Below are positions 1 through 10,617 of a stretch of DNA of 64,000 bases, in pieces. Source of the stretch: Siphonodentalium dalli (taxonomy: Eukaryota; Mollusca; Scaphopoda; Gadilida; Siphonodentaliidae); contig CP136062.1 of assembly GCA_032622095.1 (NCBI GenBank), forward strand, positions 153,320,875-153,384,874. Reading direction: 5' to 3'. Below the pieces are notes generated by a model that saw only the letters and a list, made by a program, of their open reading frames with translations, ran no database searches and was not told the origin of the DNA. Every line of letters starts with the position of its first letter. Positions within the stretch are counted from its first letter, which is position 1. A program made the translations under genes and the position numbers.

Positions 1-240
1 ATATTTATCTTGATATTGATCTATCAGATGAGAGCTATCAAATATTTTTTTAATTTTATAGGAAAAAATGGTCGCCAGCGGCCATATTGCATTTACGTTA
101 TATGTTATCGAGTCATGTCGATATCTAGTATTAGTTAGAAATTTCACCTTTCCAGATTCATAATAGCTCCATTGACTGTAACAGATGGAATTATTCCCCT
201 CTTCGGATAGAGTGTCACTGAAACTTTATTTTGTCAGACT
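1..240 (+). repeat. Dispersed repeat of the GCCGCCAGCGGCC family (copy 1)
   Basis: The segment from ttgatattgatctatcagat through gtcgccagcggccat to ccattgactgtaacagatgg matches 10090-10330 closely and 880-1030 in part. It is a terminal fragment of the long array at 8940-10330. The window therefore opens inside repeat DNA. No coding content is seen. Confidence 0.7.
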
Positions 241-519
241 GTCTGTATAGTCACTGATTATATATGGCAATAATCTGTAATAAGATGTAGCACTATTTTA
301 TTTTATATTTACATGCAGTGCTGTTTTTATACAACAATTATAATCCCCCCTAGATCATCATGTGATCGACCATACATCGCGCGAGGACCTGGTTGAATTA
401 AGGGGGGTTTTATGGATAACTTCTGTCCTCAAGCTAGATTATACTTATGACATTTAATGGCATGGTTCTAACGTGGAGGGTTAGATATGCTTGAGACACC
501 ACCACTCTTCAATTCACAC

Positions 520-1035
520 CAAGTTATCAGCTGTCATATTCGGATATTAGAACCCATAGCCATGATATATGGTTTATTTTGTGTATACTAGTAATATTGT
601 TATTTTCAGTACCTTTATATACCAGTACTGTGTATAACAATGCATATAAATTAATCCATGTATACATGTATATTGATTCAACGGATTCAGTGGTTTTGTC
701 CATAAGTCTATCAAATATGCGGGGGAAACATGGCCACAAGCAGCACACCCTGTTAAATTTCGAATTTGAATCAATTGGCGCACCCTGCAGCCAGCTTTTA
801 TTGGAGAACTTTTTCTCACGTGGATAGTTTGGGTCACCGCTAGATGTGAGCCATGTTTTGTTCTCAAGCTGTCCTTGTGAAACTAGATGGGAGCTATCGA
901 ATGCTTTGAATTTGTTTGGAAAACATTGTCGCCAGCAGTCATCTTCTATTTTGGTTTTTATATACATGTATATCTCTTCATTCGGATAGTCAGTATTACG
1001 TAGGTACTTCAACTTTCCGCATTCCTGTCATCATT
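520..1035. repeat. Diverged copies of the GCCGCCAGCGGCC repeat family
   Basis: Contains a second match to the 10090-10290 repeat at 880-1030 (gatgggagctatcgaatg, gtcgccagcagtcatcttc, caactttccgcattcc) and a related piece at 715-860. Short open frames on both strands here overlap one another and look like chance. The 1036-1206 stretch that follows shows nothing recognisable. Confidence 0.5.
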
Positions 1036-1249
1036 TGAAATATAAAAATTTACCTGATACCATGCACCCTTCAAAATTTGTTTCGTCGTATCTATTTTAA
1101 TGACCCGTATGGTAATATTGATACAGATATATTTGTCAAACATTTCTTTGTACAATATACAGGTATTTAGTTTGTAACTAAATCTAGAAATATATAATAG
1201 TAGCTGGTGGACCCTACTTCGTCCGGGATGTTCCCCTCTGATTTTCGGA

Positions 1250-1600
1250 GAATTGCGCGATTTAACCTTGAATTGACCATTTTAAAGGTGAACGTCATGT
1301 CGGGTCACGATTTGACCCGTCCAAAACACTCCCCGGACAAAAGTCACGACAAAAATACCCGTCGAAATCCGCCCGGCTTTACCCGATTTGACCTTGAATT
1401 GACAATTTTGAATGTCAAGATCAGGTCAGGGTCATAATTTGACCCACCCGAAACACTCCTGGGACAAAAGTAACAGTAGGTATTATATTTCGTTGAAATA
1501 CTTCCGTTTTACCAGATTTGACCTTGAATTGATCTTTTTGAATGTCAAAGTCAGGTCGGGATCAAGATTTGACCCGTCCAAATAGTCCAGAAACATGCCT
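1250..1600 (+). repeat. Degenerate tandem repeat, about 126-bp period, three units
   Basis: Units begin near 1257, 1381 and 1511 with GATTTRACCTTGAATTGA and run through tcaggtcRgG(g/a)tca and TTTGACCCGTCC. Two units keep TGACCTTGA, the complement of TCAAGGTCA, an extended nuclear-receptor half-site. Unit similarity is high enough to see by eye, but the last unit is truncated. A 76-residue frame at 1207-1437 follows the repeat and is not thought to be a gene. Confidence 0.65.
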
Positions 1601-2990
1601 ACATCAGCACGTTCGAGAACATGGTCCCACGTGAAATTGGACCCGTCCATATTGCTCCCGGGATCGAAGTAGTCCTACACACAATGTTTTAGTCGGATCG
1701 GTCAAGGTCCAGAAACATGCCTATGAGCGAGGTCAAGTTGACACGTTAAATACCAAATCCGAGTCGGATCAGTCGAGCAGTGTTAGAGTCTATAACACAT
1801 ACACACATGCATTCATGCATACACACATACATACAGACAGGTGTTCCAAAATGTATAATCGATAGCTACAACAATTCTATGGTAGATAGTTCACGGCCGA
1901 CCTGATGCATGCATCTTAGTTTTCGTGTTATCACTGCTGCAGGTTATTAGTATAGTCATTGCATCCAACGCATGTTTCAACATGACGTCATGTTTATCTC
2001 CGTTCGAGATTAACCTATGTCAGTGTAATGTTCATCCAAAATTGTAATACGACCTTGCCTAAACCTGCATAAAAGGCTCGTCCTGATTGGTCAGTAGAAT
2101 GTGTTCCTACGGATACATTAAGTCACTTAGTAGTACAATTCTAGATACAATTCGTGGTACAACATAGGTATTCAGAAATAGTTTAAGAAATAAATGATGA
2201 TTGTTTTGCCTTCCATGGAATATGGATGCAAGTTAGTCTGAAGATGCCGTCTGTAAACATTCGTTTAGCATGTTATCTAAATAAATGTAATAATTAAATC
2301 TATATTTACTTTATAATTGTATTGCTCCAGTGAGTCCAGCCATAAACTAAGTTACGAATTTCCATGTACATGTACGAGACGTAATCAAATTAATTGACGG
2401 GTAGTGGGTTGAAAATGCATGGCACACATCGTGTAACAAATAATGTTGCTACGCGCCATGAACTCAAGCCACTCACTGACTATGCAATAAAATTAATGAC
2501 TATTTGGGACTATTATGCATGTAATATAAATGTTTTATTACATTTGCCTGAAAACTGTACAGAAATATCTCGATGACAAGCGTTATATTTTTGCATTCCG
2601 GATTATCTGTCATCTGTAACATTATACTTCGTACTCAGCAAACAGACAAATAATGGAAAGAGAATATAGAAACCAACAACAACATTTGAGTACAGTAGCC
2701 CTTTAACGATAGCTCCACTGGTTGTTGGAAAAAATGAGCGGAAGAGGCATCATGCAGGCCACAATTAAAATATCTTGGTAAGAACCAGTAGGCAGGTAAG
2801 TAATGTTTTCACAATCACAAGTAATCACTGGATTCGATAGGTTTATTAACTGTTGAGATTAAATAGAGAGTAACCGATTGGTTTCCTTAATTACGTTAAA
2901 TAATTCACAAGAGGCGAGAGACGTCGGAAAGAAACGAGTACGCGTTATCGATATCAAATCGAATCTCAAATATTCGCAGGGCCCTATAGG
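1601..2990. other. No gene recognised
   Basis: AT-rich sequence with short runs such as the cacacatgcattcatgcatac tract near 1800-1840. No splice-bounded coding segment, RNA gene or clear element boundary was found on either strand. The only notable open frame (2394-2576) is 60 residues and featureless. Confidence 0.5.
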
Positions 2991-3365
2991 CCCTCCCAAT
3001 GTTACATTGATCAATTCTAACCAAAGCGTTCTCTGTGTGCAGATGTAGCGCCACGCTCCGCCATTCTTTTAAGCAGAGTACATTCGACCAATCCTATGCA
3101 CTATCAATCATCATGCGTATATATATGGAGCACTTGTTGCTCGTAAATTATACATGGTTTGAGAGTATTCTCTCATTTCGCTGATACAAAGTAAAATAAA
3201 AGGAATTCAATAACACAAAGCTTTCTATCATTGACAGTTATGATCGATGGTTTGTTCCTCTGGACCTTCTTATTTTACTGCCGTTCACGAAGTTTATGAT
3301 ATCGCCGTACTTTAATTAGCGAGGATCGGCATCAAAAAGCAAACAGCATACATAAAATAATGTGT
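2985..3365 (-). repeat. LINE-derived repeat, antisense, copy 1 of a tandem pair
   Basis: Matches 3640-4055 along nearly its whole length (ggccctcccaatgtt, gagtacattcgaccaat, ggagcacttgttgctcg, gatcgatggtttgttcctc, gtgtccc). The part from about 3235 also matches 4800-4945, where the minus strand encodes a LINE C-terminal segment. It is therefore an antisense fragment of a non-LTR retrotransposon. Stops in all frames show it is dead. Confidence 0.65.
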
Positions 3366-3385
3366 CCCAATAGATTCACCGTAAC

Positions 3386-3625
3386 TAGGGACTACGTCAC
3401 CAACCAAGTCTCTAACCCAAAGCGGTTTTGATTATTTAAATTTGTTTAAACCAAATATAAGCGGTTTTTTTCTGACAGGATAAACTAGTATTAACTGTGG
3501 AAATTCGCAACGCACATTAAAAAATCAGTAATCGATAAAAACACCTATTTGTAATTGACATTTACAGGGAAAATAGGAATCGAGTGTACCCAGATTTTGA
3601 ACGTCAAACACACATCGAAAGAATG
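3386..3625. repeat. Dispersed repeat also found at 29920-30180
   Basis: From ctacgtcaccaaccaagtct through aacccaaagcggtttt, gataaactagta, gtggaaattcgcaa and gaaaataggaatcgagtgta, this matches 29930-30180 in the same orientation. The boundaries suggest an element of about 240 bp. No terminal inverted repeat or coding region was seen, so its class is unknown. Confidence 0.6.
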
Positions 3626-3639
3626 CCGTGTATATCACA

Positions 3640-4060
3640 GCAGAAGCTGTCCCCATGTAGGATATCTATCGGCCCTCCCAATGTTGCATGCAGCATTTCA
3701 AACCAAAGAGTTCTCTGTGTACAGCTTTAGCGCCATTCTTTTAAGCGGAGTACATTCGACCAATTCTATGCACTATCAATCATCATGCGCATGGAGCACT
3801 TGTTGCTCGTAAATTATACATGATTTGAGAGGTTTCTCTCATTTCGCTGATACAAAGTAAAATAGTACGCTGTTTGAAACGTGGCTTGGCAATTCAATAA
3901 CACATTGATTTCTATTATTGACAGTTTTGATCGATGGTTTGTTCCTCCGCGGAACTTCTTATTTTACTGCCGATCACAAAGTCTATGATATCGTCGTACT
4001 ATATATCGAGGATCGACATCAAAAAACAAACGGCATACATAATAGTTACAGTGTCCCAAC
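3640..4060 (-). repeat. LINE-derived repeat, antisense, copy 2 of the tandem pair
   Basis: Second copy of the unit at 2985-3365, offset by about 640 bp. It carries an extra stretch (gtacgctgtttgaaacgtgg) near 3865 that the first copy lacks. The open frames here (3555-3812, 3918-4133) run across the repeat in the wrong direction and are not genes. Confidence 0.65.
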
Positions 4061-4289
4061 GGCGGTATATAAATTGTCCAATGCAATATGTATGGACGTC
4101 CGCATAAGGAGCGCGGGTCCATTTTGGTTTTAGATATCTCTGAGAATAGTCATCAAGATACGACTGCATGTACACACATACAGGCCGAGATGTACACACA
4201 TGCAGGCCCAGAGAGCTTTGGTTTATGCTATGATGCCCATCGCGTGCGGAGACTAATCTTCGGATCATATGGAATGTAGTGCTTACCGC

Positions 4290-4640
4290 ACACCGAGGCT
4301 TGGACTAATAACTCTTATGAAGACACAGTTCCCAGACTTTGAAAACATGACACAAACTGAACAGCTTGTCAAACTACTATCCAACAATATTTAAAACTCA
4401 TGCACTTCAATTTGTCATATAATCCGAAAATTATTTTCCGCACGCGATGAGCATCGCCTCATAAGCAATGAATAAATGAAGACGAGACGACCCTATGCAC
4501 ATTCAGCTTTACTAAGGTTATATATTACCATCTATTATTATATCATGTATTATATTGTTCAATGTACAAATATATATTATGTTTGCATACTGTCCTTATA
4601 AGGATGTTTTGCCTATTCAACTTATCTTATCTTATCTTAT
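4290..4640 (+). pseudogene. Non-LTR retrotransposon 3' end with CTTAT tail
   Basis: The plus strand encodes the last residues of a LINE polyprotein (TQFPDFENMTQTEQLVK..., with stops), followed by a 3' UTR and a short (CTTAT)n tail. The same end occurs at 21370-21620 and, inverted, at 4636-4760. The tail repeat and the shared C-terminal peptide support a non-LTR element. The copy is a 5'-truncated, dead fragment. Confidence 0.7.
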
Positions 4641-5000
4641 GACAAATTGAAGTGCATGTATTTGAAATATTGTTGGATAAGATTTTGACAAGCTGTTCAG
4701 TTTGGGTCATGTTTTCAAAGTCTGGGAACTATGTCTTCATAAGGTTTATGAGCTCGAGACGTTGTGTGCGGTAAGCTCTGCATTCTAAAAGCAAGTGGTT
4801 TTCGTCTATGATTGATGGTTTGTTCCTCTGGATCCTCTTACTGCCGTCCATGAAGTCTATATGGTATATACTATCATCGTACTTTATTATTGCGAAGAAA
4901 AAGCAGGCATAAAAAAGCAAACAGCATTCATTAATAGTGTGTCCCAAAGGTATTCCTGGTAGCACTGTTTCTGTCGAGGCTTTCAAATGGCCCATCTCAC
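4636..5000 (-). pseudogene. LINE C-terminal fragment, antisense
   Basis: The minus strand of 4729-4995 reads ...NKPSIIDENHLLLECRAYRTQ, then RLELINLMK and, after an in-frame stop, a peptide matching FPDFENMTQTEQLVKILSNN. The ENHLLLEC-x2-Y-x3-R pattern is the zinc-knuckle-like end common to several non-LTR retrotransposon families. Together with 4290-4640 it forms a head-to-head pair around the CTTAT tail. It is broken by stops and lacks the reverse transcriptase. Confidence 0.7.
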
Positions 5001-6165
5001 GCTATCCAACATCAATCATTTGGCAGTTATTCTACTTTGATGGTAGGTCTCGTATCGCTGTAAATAGCTAAACAACGACGTCATTACAGGATCTGTCATG
5101 GGCCCAATCTAAATTAATGTTTTCAAGCCCGGTGTTGAAAATTATTATCAAAATCCAACGATAAATACACACACCATCACTTCAATAATAATATATACAC
5201 AAGTATGGAGAGCTGACCAATGTACTGGATTCAGAGTCAACCGGACTCGATCCGCTAACCACCACTCGTTTCAAGTCATATTTCAGCATAACAAATGTAC
5301 TAATTGTAAACATATTTCTTCCTCTCAATGAACTATATATCTATCTTGAAAGTAACACTGAAAATCCGAAATGATTTGGCATTTATTGCAACGTTTATCG
5401 CTATTAATTTCCAACAACACTGAAATCGAAAATCTGACATGTCGCCATCCGAGCCACAGGGTATATAATTAGAAGCACGGCTCAGTTATGACGTTACAAC
5501 TTCGGATGGCGACTCGTTAAACTCATACGGGAGATTTCCATACTTGTCTCAGTTGCTTGTCTATATTATTATTTAAGTAATGGTATGTGTATTTATCAGC
5601 GGATTTTGATAAAAACTTCCAACAACTGTGATTCTCACATACAATGTTCATTTCTTGCCAAATAACCTAAATTGGTCAAATCACACAGTTGAAATAACGA
5701 GAGGATTCAGAGTAAACGAGCAGACGACAGTCAGACAAAATGGTAACACAAGAGCAGAAGAATTCATATTTATTGCTGGGAAATGTTAATAAGTTCAACA
5801 TGTGGTCGTTTGTGAGCTTATTATCTGAACATTTATCAGGGGAACTACTCGTCAATGAGTATTTAGTATGTAAATGGTTAAATGCATCACCACTATCTAT
5901 ACTATTGTCGTTTCCATAGATCATGCATGCTACAAGCTGTGGTATCTTTGACAAAAATCAGTCCTTGCATACTATGTAATCACATAATATTATACCTACT
6001 GGGTTCCACTCACGCATGTATATTCATAGTATTCATTCCTGATATCGGCCAAGTAGGTGCCGAAACATATGAACGACCTTTCGTACCATCGCCCTAACAA
6101 AGCCTATTAAAAACTCAGTCTGCGCACGATGAACGTAACACAAAAAACAATCGAATTAATTTGGC
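5001..6165. other. Mostly unassigned, with one hairpin-family copy
   Basis: No exon or transposon boundary was recognised, except the diverged hairpin at 5783-5845 (listed separately). Small open frames such as 5676-5954 on the minus strand are unconvincing because they overlap the hairpin repeat. Confidence 0.45.
5783..5860. repeat. Short hairpin repeat family, copy 1
   Basis: gggaaatgttaataagttcaac ... gagcttattatctgaacattt forms an imperfect inverted repeat. Related copies lie at 29036-29100 and 34090-34152, and all three are flanked by an ACTACTCGTCA-like or ATGAGTAGTTC-like sequence. It looks like a very short foldback element with no coding capacity. Confidence 0.65.
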
Positions 6166-6169
6166 CGCC

Positions 6170-6375
6170 TACATCCTACAAGAAAACCATAATCAGAAAT
6201 GGTAACGCCCTCAAGATCATATTATTAGACATAAATATAAATTATAATATAAAATATATTGGTTACATGAATGCACCGCCTCATAATTCCGTTAAAACAA
6301 CTAATCCTTCAAATTATTACAAAAAACTACGGCTTATTACTGTAGGTTTCTCATTCACCACACCAGAAAGCGGAT
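6170..6375 (+). repeat. Dispersed repeat shared with 33165-33790
   Basis: caagaaaaccataatcagaa, ggtaacgccctcaagatcat, ccgttaaaacaactaatcct and ctgtaggtttctcattcacc match, in inverse orientation, 33590-33785 and, directly, 33165-33240. The 114-residue frame at 6129-6473 lies over this repeat and is therefore unlikely to be a host gene. Confidence 0.65.
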
Positions 6376-6681
6376 CAAAAATCGGAGGCATTGGTCATAA
6401 TAGGGACCTACTGCAAATTGCCATTTACCGGAAAAACCCAATATCTATTTATAAAACGCACAGCGAACCATAGCTATCTAGAATCTCTAGGACAGTATAC
6501 ACCAGATGGCGTTAATAATCTGTCACCACATTCAGGGGTGTGATGGGAAGACACTCAGTCATTACTGTATCACCCCTAACAATATACATGTGTATTATAT
6601 TATATTTGTTTGTAATTGTACTGTGTGGACATTGTAATTAAAATTATCCCATACTACCATACCCTACTATTATCTTTGCAG

Positions 6682-6764
6682 GAGGGAGTATGTCATGCTG
6701 CCGAACAAGCTGACGTATCGACTAGAGTATGTGTGCTGTGACGATGACCTCGAGTGTAAAAATG
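6682..6764 (+). CDS. Receptor gene exon A: Cys-containing juxtamembrane segment
   Basis: Internal exon of a single-pass membrane receptor gene; upstream exons are outside or unrecognised. It follows an acceptor (tatctttgcag) and ends at a strong donor (aatg/gtaagt). In the frame that starts one base in (phase 2 entry, phase 1 exit) it reads REYVMLPNKLTYRLEY then VCCDDDLECKN; one other frame hits a stop. Exit phase 1 matches the entry of the exon at 16127. The CC-x5-C-x-N ending recalls the close of Ly6/uPAR-type three-finger domains (usually CC-x4-CN) but is one residue longer and inserts a residue before Asn, so domain identity is open. Being just upstream of the membrane exon, it should be extracellular. 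Confidence 0.72.
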
Positions 6765-6975
6765 GTAAGTCTCTATAACTATTTGCTTTTTTAAAACTAA
6801 ATAGTCGGTGTTTCAAATGAATGAGCAACCCGAGTGAATTATTCAAATAAACACACTGCGAACAGTTAGATAGATAGTTTAATGACATAAAACGTCCACA
6901 CGAGACCGGTGTCAAAATAACAAATATATATAACAAAGTCTACAATAATTCAACATAATATACATAATATAGTAA

Positions 6976-7474
6976 CTATTTCATAATTATATCAGTAGAT
7001 TTTGACCTTTCTTTGAAAAATGTCCGGACCATGTTGCAGATTATGTTGCATGTATGAGGCTCGTTGTTTTGCATTATGTATTGGAATTTTTGGCCATCAT
7101 TCAATCCAATAAATTTATCACTCGTCATCCCTTTCTCAGAAAAAGTGTGTACGCATCTTATCATATGTGTTGCAGCGCATAAGGAAGTGTTCTTCATTCT
7201 CAACCTCCATGTTACATTTCCTACAAATTCTTTCATCAAGTGACACCTTTGGCTGTTTATGGCGACCCTTTTCAATTTCCAAGTTATGATTACTAATTCT
7301 TAGTTTACAAAACATAATCTTTGTGTCAATATTCTGGACAATCAGCGCCATCACATTACTCCCTCTCCCATTAGCCAACACGCACAAACTAATTACATTC
7401 ACAATTATGAAAGAAACAGATGCTGATTTTGTTGCGTTCCGTGCATGGAATATGGATGCAAGTTGGTCGGCCAT
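6976..7474 (-). pseudogene. LINE C-terminal remnant, antisense
   Basis: Minus strand, broken by a frameshift near 7140-7270. The upstream frame reads ...LRISNHNLEIEKGRHKQPKV, SLDERICRKCNMEVENEEHF and LMRCNTYDKMR. The shifted frame continues FSEKGMTSDKFIGLNDGQKF and QYIMQNNEPH. The R-x-SNH-x-L-x-IE-x-GRH ... ER-x-C-x2-C ... EHFL-x2-C-x3-Y layout is the zinc-binding C-terminus of several non-LTR retrotransposons. It sits in the intron after exon A, against the gene's direction. Confidence 0.8.
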
Positions 7475-7479
7475 TTTCC

Positions 7480-8180
7480 ACTCACAATGTCAGACAAACT
7501 TGCATTAATACTTCATGGTAAGCAATCAAATCAACATCCGTTTCGTAAACGGTAGATGGGTAGCGGAGTGCATCCTTGCCCAACAGCGCCCATGAGATAT
7601 CACATTAAACCCCAATGCTATGATTTGTCTGTGAAATCAATTTCCGTACCATTTGATGATTCATTGGTTGGGACAGTGTCGTGCAGGGAACCTCCATTTA
7701 TTCACGGTATTTTCCACACAAATGCATCTCCATAAGATCGCACATAATTGGTATGCGAGCTCACACCATACCTATAATTTCGTTCCCATGAATCCCGCAC
7801 ATAATGGGATAAAGTGTCCCGTGTCTGAGAAATTTCCCAATCATTGAGCAGTGTATTGAGCTCAGAAATCTTCTTAGGAGTAGGAGTGTGGTCCGATTCA
7901 TCACGCGTGTCACGGATGTATCATAATATTGGCACCTTTGTTTCAATCGAAATTGTGTGTGAGATGATGGATCGGTTCAGATCGATAGATGGCGCTGATT
8001 GTACGAAGTTAGGATATCTAGAGGGGGCTCAGCTGCGAAATTTGCCGCTTCTCTTAATATCGTATTAGTATTGGTAAATTGCTAATTTAACCCAGCGAAA
8101 GAACTCGAAACTCCAAGTACAGACAGATCGATTCAGCAAAGCAGAACCGTTCAACAGGTCTGGCCCACTTTCGAATCTTA
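7480..8180. other. No gene recognised
   Basis: Intron sequence. Overlapping short open frames on both strands (7653-7847, 7761-7946, 7844-8068) show no motif, and no element boundary was found. Confidence 0.5.
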
Positions 8181-8205
8181 TTAAAGGACCCTAAGTTTGA
8201 GTTGT

Positions 8206-8252
8206 TCTGCCCACTATATACCCAAATCAGCCCACTATATACCCAAATCAGG
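8206..8252. repeat. Direct duplication of a 22-base word
   Basis: CCCACTATATACCCAAATCA occurs twice in immediate succession. It is a simple local tandem duplication. Confidence 0.85.
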
Positions 8253-8399
8253 TTAGGCCTATAAAACCTTTATTCGCGTAGCGGTCATTTTGTATATATT
8301 TTGAACGAGAGGTCTAGCTCCTTTGGTCACAGTCGTTTGATGCTTTGAGTGATCACTGGGTGATCGATCTTTGTTAGCCCCTGTGGGTGACTGGTGGCG

Positions 8400-8790
8400 A
8401 TTTCGGAGATCTCTGTTAGTCCCTGCATGGGCGGGTGACTGGTGGCGATTCCGGGGATCTATGTTAGTCCCTGCATGGGCGGGTGACTCGTAGCTATTTC
8501 GGGGATCTCTGTTAGTCCCTGCATGGGCGGGTGACTCGTAGCTATTTCGGGGATCTCTGTTAGTCCGTGCATGGGCGGGTGACTGGTGGCGATTTCGGGG
8601 ATCTCTGTTAGTCCGTGCATGGGCGGGTGACTGGTGGAGATTCCGGGGATCTCTGTTCGACCGTGCATGCTGGGCTGGTGACTGGTGGAGATTCCGGGGA
8701 TCTTTGTTAGTCCCTGCATGCATGGGCGGGTGAGTGGTGGCGATTCCGGGGATCTCTGTTAGTCCCTGCATGGGTTGATGGCTGGTGGCG
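8400..8790. repeat. 48-bp minisatellite, about eight units
   Basis: The repeating unit runs GATCTCTGTTAGTCCCTGCA then TGGGCGGGTGACTGGTGGCG then ATTCCGGG. Length variants occur near 8666 and 8715. Because 48 is a multiple of three, the minus strand stays open as a 16-residue repeat (TNRDPRNRHQSPAHAR) across 189 residues at 8259-8828, with a second overlapping frame also open. No signal peptide or unique flank supports a protein. It is much more GC-rich than its surroundings. Confidence 0.9.
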
Positions 8791-8869
8791 ATTCCGGGCG
8801 CTGCTATCTTAAATAGCGGCTCTCGCACTTCTCTCTCGCTCAGTTATTAGCTGAACTTTACTTTGTAAA

Positions 8870-10340
8870 GTTTGAGCTATTGCCATGGCGTTGTCGTCCG
8901 TCGTCCGTGTGTGCGTGTGTGCGTGATTCGTCAACAATTTCCTTTAGCATGGGTTACAGGTCGTACCTTTGGTCGGATCATTATAAAATTTGTCATACCT
9001 GCTGCCATTGACATGTAGATGGGAACGAGTCATTTTGAGGTCATTCGGGAAAAAAAACGTGGCCGCCAGCGGCCATCTTGATTTCAAAATTCAATCCATT
9101 AGCACGGGCTACAGGTCCTACTGTTCGTATGATCATCATGCAATTCGTCATGGATGTTAATATTGGCATGTAGATTGGAACGAGTCATTTTGTGGTCATT
9201 CGGCCAAAAACATGGCAGCGGGCAGCCATCTTGGATTTTACTCTTTGCATGACTAAATCCTTTGGCACGGGATACAGGTCATACCTTTGGTTGGATCATA
9301 ATGAAATTTGTTATGGATGTTAACAATGACATATAGATGGGAACGAGTCATTTTGGGGTCATTCTGCATAAAAAACATGGCCACCAGCGGCCATCTTCGA
9401 TTTCAATATTCAATCCATTAGCACGGGCTACAGGCCGGATTGTTCGTCTGATCATCATTAAATTTGTCGTGGAAGTTAATATTGACATATAGATGGGAAC
9501 GAGTAATTTTGGGGTCGTTCGCCAGCAGCCATCTTGGATTTTTCTCTTTGCATGACTAAATCTTTTGGCACAGGCTACAGGTCGTACCTTTGGTCGGGTC
9601 ATCATGAAATTTATCATGGCTGTTGACATTGAGATGTAAATCTGAACGAGTAATTTTGGGCTCATTCTGCAAAAAAACATGGCTGCCAGCGGCCATCTTG
9701 GATTTCAAAATTCAATCCATTAGCATGGGCTACAGGCCGTACTGTTTGTCTGATCATCATGAAATTTGTCGTGGAAGTTAATATTGACATACAGATGGGA
9801 ACAAGTCATTTTGGGGTCATTCGGGGCATAAAACTTGGCCGCCGGTAGCCATCTTGGATTTTACTCTTTGTATGACTAAATCCTTTGACACAGGCTACAG
9901 GTCCTACCTTTGGTCGGATCATACTGAAATTTGTCATGAATGTAAATGTTGACATGTAGATGGGAACGAGTTATTTTGTGGTCATTTGGCTATAAAACAT
10001 GGCCACCAGCAGCCATCTTGGATTTTACTCTTTGCATGACTAAATCCTTTGGCACACCCTACAGTCCACTTCCCTCATCCGATCATCACCAAACTTCATA
10101 TTAATCTTGATATTGATCTACTAGATGGAAGCTATCAAATGTTTTTGAAATTCATTTGAAAACATGGCCATCAGCAACCATCTTGGATTTTACTTTATAT
10201 ATATATATCTTCATGTTGATAATCTAGTATTACTTAGACCTTTCAACTTTCCGCATTCCTAATCGCTCCATTGACTGTAACACATGAAATTATTCTCTTT
10301 CCAAGTTGAGCTACAGTGTCATTGACACTTTCATATTGAG
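8870..10340. repeat. Degenerate array built on GGCCGCCAGCGGCCATCTTGG
   Basis: About eight or nine units of roughly 150-160 bp alternate in two subtypes, giving a dimer of about 300 bp. Shared words are ACATGGCCGCCAGCGGCCAT, TTGACTAAATCCTTTGGCAC-like, CTACAGGTCGTACCTTTGG, GGATCATCATGAAATTTGTC, GACATGTAGATGGGAACGAG and TCATTTTGGGGTCATTC. GGCCGC-CA-GCGGCC is itself an inverted repeat. Related fragments occur at 1-240, 880-1030 and 11815-12020. No coding region was seen; frames such as 9348-9680 run through the repeat. Confidence 0.9.
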
Positions 10341-10429
10341 GGGAAAGTTCCAGTCCTCAAGAGTTCTGCCAAAGGTATATGATTACGGGTGTATATACGG
10401 CCGCTCTGAGGGGGGACATGTGATTTTAT

Positions 10430-10566
10430 ACTAGAGTTGACAGTGGTTAGCATTATTTTTGGTAATTAATCGATTTTGATAACTAAAGCGTATTTTGAAG
10501 AAATATTTTTGTTGATGGAATCTGATAATATACGGAGAGAATCGAATCCGATTCTATACCTTTAAG
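10430..10566 (+). repeat. Partial copy of the AGGTACTC TTAA element
   Basis: tactagagttgacagtggtt, taattaatcgattttgataac and ctatacctttaa match the right half of the copy at 21880-22018 and inverse copies at 41454-41570 and 41940-42070. It keeps one end (ACCTTTAA) and lacks the other. Confidence 0.6.
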
Positions 10567-10617
10567 CGACGTCGATATATTAATAATAATTAACATGCGA
10601 CTAATTTAAACTCAATT

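Noticed and set aside
6129-6473. 114-residue plus-strand frame
   Set aside because: Overlaps a dispersed repeat also found at 33.2-33.8 kb, where the frame is not kept.
8259-8828. 189-residue minus-strand frame with a TNRDPRNRHQSPA repeat
   Set aside because: It exactly follows a 48-bp minisatellite, a second overlapping frame is equally open, and there is no unique domain or signal peptide.
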